A DNA stretch of 64,000 nucleotides from Nodosilinea sp. FACHB-131 (GTDB lineage: Bacteria > Cyanobacteriota > Cyanobacteriia > Phormidesmidales > Phormidesmidaceae), in contig NZ_JACJOF010000038.1 in assembly GCF_014695395.1 (NCBI RefSeq), positions 186,001 through 250,000 on the forward strand. The letters run 5' to 3'. Numbering within the stretch: the first letter of the stretch is position 1; every line of letters begins with the position of its first letter. Position numbers and translations under genes: made by a program. Below, piece after piece: positions 60,772-64,000 of the stretch. The notes beneath the pieces were generated by a model. That model saw nothing but the letters and a program-made list of their open reading frames with translations. It was not told the DNA's origin and made no database searches.

Positions 60772-62445
60772 TTACGCGGTCTGCAACGATGCCCTTTTCT
60801 CACCCAGCGCATAGTCGGGGATGCAGTTGGCGGCCATGAACTGGTGGTAGGTGCGGATGTTGCGATCGCACATGTCCTCACTCCATCCACAATACTCCTG
60901 TAGCACCTGGGCTACCACGGGTAGAGCCTCGAATCCATAGTTGTGGTGTATGGCCACGGTGGTGCGGCGGCGCAGAATATCCATGAAGGTGTGAGCCATC
61001 TCGGCCTGCACCGCAAACACAATCTGGGCCTGAATGTCTGGGGCGTAGTCGACAATGGGCTGGGCCAGGGCCGGGTGGCGATCGACTAGAGCTAGCAGGT
61101 CGCCCAAGCGAGCGCCATAGATGCCGAGGAGGTGATCGAAGCTGGTGGGGCCGATGCGGTGGTGGTAGCGATCGCGCCACTCGCCCACCCTGGGGTCATC
61201 GAGCAGCATGGCTCCGGGTAGGGGGCGATCGTGGGTTGGGCAGGCGGGCACCACCTCGCCTCGCTGGCGAAAGACGGCACTTACCAACTCTTCGCCCACT
61301 TGGCGGTGGGTGGTGAGCTTGCCACCAATCAGCGAAATCAGGTTCTTGGCCCCCTCTCGACTGTGGTCGTGCAGAATGTGGGCGCGGGTAATGCTGCCGG
61401 TCTTTTTGCCCTCGGCATAGGGCAAGGGCCGCACCCCGGCGTAGGTGAAGCGCACATCTTCCCGAGTTAGATGGGCGGCGGGCAGCACGGCGTTAGTTTC
61501 CTTCAGCAGGTAGTCGATTTCGGCATCGTCGGCCTTGACCGTTTCGAGGGAGCCTGCGTAGTGTTCGTCGGTGGTGCCAATCAGGTACTGGCCCAGCCAG
61601 GGCAAAATGAAAAAGGGCCGCCCGTCAGACTTGGCCTCTACATACAGGGCTGAGTCGGGCGCGCCGGGGAAGGCATCGACAATTATGTGGCTGCCCTTGG
61701 TGCCGCCGATCTTACGATTTTGGCTGACTGGCGACTGGCTGAGCCCACAGACCTCGTCAACCCAGGGGCCAGAGGTATTGACTATCACCGTGCGATCGTG
61801 GGTCGTCACCTCAAAGGTGTTGTCGCTGAGCAGATCGCGGCAGGTCAACCCAACGATCCGCTGCTCGCTGAGCTGAATATCTTCGACCTGGGCATAGTTG
61901 AGCACTGCGGCTCCGGCCTGCTCAGCATCGAGAATATTTTCTAAACACAGGCGCTCGGCATGTTCGGCCTGGCTGTCGTAATACTGAGCCGCCCCCGCTA
62001 GCCCATCGGCGTCAATGGCGCGAAATAGCTGTTGGGTGCTGCTACGCGACAGCATGCGGTGGTTGGGTAGCGACTTGTCGTAGCTGAGCAGGTCGTAGAG
62101 CACCATGCCTGCCTGAACTATGCGGTAGCTGCGCGAGCCGCTGCGATAAATAGGAATCGTCAGCGACAACGGTTTGACCAGGTGAGGGGCATTGCGCAGC
62201 AGCACCTCGCGCTCGTGGAGCGACTCGCGCACCAGGTTGAACTCAAAGTATTCTAAATATCGCAGCCCGCCGTGAATAAGGCGGCTCGACCAGCTAGTGG
62301 TGCCGCCACCAAAGTCGCCTTTCTCAAGCAGGATGGTACGTAAGCCGCGCAGGGCAGCATCTCGCGTCGTGGCGGCACCGTTGATGCCACCGCCAATCAT
62401 GATCAAGTCGAAGGGTTGGCCGGTAAGGGTTTGCAGGTCGCGCAT
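60772..62445 (-). CDS. glpD: FAD-dependent glycerol-3-phosphate dehydrogenase/oxidase
   Basis: A 557-residue flavoprotein that oxidises sn-glycerol-3-phosphate to dihydroxyacetone phosphate, normally on the inner membrane feeding electrons to quinone. The FAD-binding GxGxxG region (MIGGGINGAATTRDAALRG) is at residues about 16-34, followed by LLEKGDFGGGTTSWSSRLIHGGLRYLEYFEF. GTKGSHIIVDAFPG, LIGTTDEHYAG and the C-terminal DAO_C domain (about 410-535) complete it. The substrate direction is opposite to GpsA, so the adjacent pair may cycle glycerol-3-phosphate and redox equivalents. Confidence 0.93.
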   Translation of the reverse strand: MRDLQTLTGQPFDLIMIGGGINGAATTRDAALRGLRTILLEKGDFGGGTTSWSSRLIHGGLRYLEYFEFNLVRESLHEREVLLRNAPHLVKPLSLTIPIYRSGSRSYRIVQAGMVLYDLLSYDKSLPNHRMLSRSSTQQLFRAIDADGLAGAAQYYDSQAEHAERLCLENILDAEQAGAAVLNYAQVEDIQLSEQRIVGLTCRDLLSDNTFEVTTHDRTVIVNTSGPWVDEVCGLSQSPVSQNRKIGGTKGSHIIVDAFPGAPDSALYVEAKSDGRPFFILPWLGQYLIGTTDEHYAGSLETVKADDAEIDYLLKETNAVLPAAHLTREDVRFTYAGVRPLPYAEGKKTGSITRAHILHDHSREGAKNLISLIGGKLTTHRQVGEELVSAVFRQRGEVVPACPTHDRPLPGAMLLDDPRVGEWRDRYHHRIGPTSFDHLLGIYGARLGDLLALVDRHPALAQPIVDYAPDIQAQIVFAVQAEMAHTFMDILRRRTTVAIHHNYGFEALPVVAQVLQEYCGWSEDMCDRNIRTYHQFMAANCIPDYALGEKRASLQTA

Positions 62446-62905
62446 GAATTCTGAGGCGTCGGGGTTTGCGATCGCGTATGTAATGTTCTTCTAGCTTGAA
62501 CTTTTGGCGGTGAAGTGGTGGAGAAAAGATTGCTGTGTAGGCTAAACGGCTACTCAAGCTGGCTGTCTACATATGTGGCCAGTCTAAGTATCTAGCTAAT
62601 CCGCCAGCAACTGCCCAGGGGCATAAGCCTACGCCTAAGGAAAGGTGCAGGGTGAGATCCTATTATCTTTATGAGTATTGCCGGGTACCTGAAGGCGGTA
62701 GTTAATAAAGCAGCAGCAGATTGCGAGTCAAAGCGATCGGTCAATTGATTTCTTCAAACCCTTGATGGCAAGGAACTTGCGGGACTCTAGCCTGGCCACA
62801 ATTTAGGCAGATGGAGAGCGAAGGTTCGATTTTTCGTCAAGCGGGAAGATACGCAGGAGAGAAGGGGCTTGGTAGGCTAGATCTATTGCCCCTAGCGTTT
62901 CACCC
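62446..62905. other. Divergent intergenic region, no gene seen
   Basis: This 460-base stretch separates the minus-strand glpD-type gene from the plus-strand copper-type ATPase. I find no convincing reading frame, tRNA or clear operator palindrome. It presumably carries both promoters. Confidence 0.55.
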
Positions 62906-64000
62906 ATGCAAGTTCTTTCTCCCCAAACCGCTGCTTCAGAAACGAGTTTAGAGCCATCTAGCCGTCAGACTGTGGTGCTCAACGTCAGCGGCATGAAGTG
63001 CGCTGGGTGTGTGCGCGCCGTAGAAAATCGTCTTGCCCAGTTGGATGGGGTGCGATCGGCCACGGTGAACCTGGTGACCGAGGTGGCGGTAGTCGAAACC
63101 GAGGCTGGCGTGGTGAGCGCCGATCAGCTGGCAGACCAAGTGACTCAGGCGGGCTTTGTGGCAACGCCCAGAGCCACCGATGGCGACGGCGACGACCTGA
63201 CGGCCTGGGTAGACGCCAAGCGAGCCGAGCAGCAGCAGCAGGGGCAGCGGTTGGGGGTGGCGATCGCCCTGCTCATCCTTTCCACCATTGGCCACCTCAA
63301 TCACTTCGGCTGGCTGACGATTCCCATTCTTAGCGATCTGTGGTTTCACGCCATTTTGGCGACGGTGACGCTGGCGTTTCCGGCGCGAGAAATTCTGGTA
63401 GATGGTTGGGCCGGTATGCGGCGGCTGGCTCCCAATATGAATACTCTAGTGGCCCTGGGCAGCGGCAGCGCCTACCTGGCTAGCGTGGTGGCGCTGATTT
63501 TCCCCGGCTTGGGTTGGGAGTGCTTTTTTGAAGAGCCAGTGATGCTGCTGGCGTTTATTTTGCTGGGCCGCACCTTGGAGCAGCGAGCTAGATATCGGGC
63601 GGCGGATGCGCTGCGATCGCTGGTTGAACTCCAGCCCGCCGTGGCCCGGCTGATCTCTAACCCCGCCACCGCTGGGGCTGCCCAAACAGGCGTTGAGGTG
63701 CCCGCCCGCTGTGTGCAGGTGGGCGAGTGGGTGCAGGTGCTGCCCGGCGAAAAGATCTCCGCCGACGGCACGGTGGTCTCGGGCCAAACCACTGTGGATG
63801 AGTCGATGCTAACCGGTGAGTCAATGCCGGTGCTGAAGCAGCCCGGTGATGGGGTGACGGCGGGCACGGTGAACCAGAGCGGCGCGATCGCTCTGCAAGT
63901 GACCGGCACCGGCCAAGACACCGTGCTGGCCCAAATGATTCGCTTGGTGGAAACGGCCCAGAGCCGCAAGGCCCCGATCCAGCGGCTGGCCGACCTGATC
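62906..64000 (+). CDS. ctaA: Copper-type P1B ATPase, 5' part (CtaA-like)
   Basis: The first 365 codons of a heavy-metal-translocating P-type ATPase; the gene runs past the window end. The N-terminal metal-binding domain (about 22-92) has the CxxC motif in GMKCAGC (C32 and C35), followed by an acidic linker and membrane helices (about 115-220). The [34 protein letters not shown] segment is followed by the actuator-domain signature DESMLTGES (TGES at 303-306). Cyanobacterial CtaA imports copper across the plasma membrane for plastocyanin and cytochrome oxidase, while PacS acts in thylakoids. This protein looks more like CtaA, but metal and membrane cannot be fixed without the transmembrane CPC motif outside the window. 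Confidence 0.85.
   Translation, partial: MQVLSPQTAASETSLEPSSRQTVVLNVSGMKCAGCVRAVENRLAQLDGVRSATVNLVTEVAVVETEAGVVSADQLADQVTQAGFVATPRATDGDGDDLTAWVDAKRAEQQQQGQRLGVAIALLILSTIGHLNHFGWLTIPILSDLWFHAILATVTLAFPAREILVDGWAGMRRLAPNMNTLVALGSGSAYLASVVALIFPGLGWECFFEEPVMLLAFILLGRTLEQRARYRAADALRSLVELQPAVARLISNPATAGAAQTGVEVPARCVQVGEWVQVLPGEKISADGTVVSGQTTVDESMLTGESMPVLKQPGDGVTAGTVNQSGAIALQVTGTGQDTVLAQMIRLVETAQSRKAPIQRLADLI

Noticed and set aside
1-64000. CRISPR arrays, tRNA, rRNA, tmRNA and intact insertion sequences
   Set aside because: I looked for regularly spaced direct repeats, tRNA T-arm patterns, known RNA signatures and transposase genes with terminal repeats and saw none that hold up.

Overview
The window is a stretch of cyanobacterial chromosome, most likely from a filamentous Leptolyngbya/Nodosilinea-like lineage. 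The evidence is photosynthetic and lineage-typical genes (psbI, a ferrochelatase with a C-terminal chlorophyll-binding-type helix, a CCB-type cytochrome b6f assembly factor, DUF3769, DUF2839, an SmtA metallothionein), a PEP-CTERM tail, and the octamer GCGATCGC (HIP1) scattered through almost every gene. Coding density is high, there is no rRNA, recognisable tRNA, CRISPR array or intact insertion sequence, and gene order mixes housekeeping and cyanobacterial hypothetical genes.

Layout. 0-10 kb: heat-shock repressor hrcA, a DUF4126 membrane protein, hemH, a solo tyrosine integrase, then a three-gene signalling cluster (multi-domain response regulator, membrane histidine kinase, single-domain response regulator) with overlapping or touching ends. 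10-20 kb: infC with an apparent AUU start, an RlmL-type rRNA methyltransferase, a CCB protein, the divergent smtA/smtB metal-response pair with two palindromic operators, proA, a PEP-CTERM fragment, two conserved hypotheticals, the outer-membrane DUF3769 protein and psbI. 20-30 kb: a GH38 alpha-mannosidase, a GT2 glycosyltransferase, a hemerythrin-domain protein beside an almost 1 kb gene-free region, and lepA. 30-44 kb: an orphan CcdA-like antitoxin, a GAF-type histidine kinase, a broken DUF4258/YgiT toxin-antitoxin pair, tyrA, a DinG-like protein without a visible Walker A motif, a GNAT enzyme, a large helical-repeat membrane protein, a TAXI-type binding protein, PBP2, a cysteine-bearing ArsR regulator and dxr. 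44-51 kb: RelE/RelB-like and VapBC-like modules, purU, DUF4340, and the proton-translocating transhydrogenase pntA-pntB. 51-64 kb: a HAD phosphatase, an M15A peptidase-like protein with four internal repeats, prmC, a second HAD enzyme, a cysteine-less rhodanese, a gene-poor region with a structured block, a conserved hypothetical, gpsA next to a glpD-type dehydrogenase, and the 5' part of a copper-type P1B ATPase running off the end.

Functional threads: metal homeostasis (smtA/smtB, ArsR, the P1B ATPase), redox and glycerol-3-phosphate metabolism (pntAB, gpsA, glpD), envelope biogenesis (PBP2, M15A protein, DUF3769, GT2) and signalling. No obvious large undescribed defence or biosynthetic system is present. 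The most distinctive items are the AUU-initiated infC, the fourfold-repeat M15A protein, the degenerate regulators, the broken toxin gene, the pntA leader and the recurrent AT-rich TTCAAAA-type repeats, one of which is built into the mannosidase reading frame.
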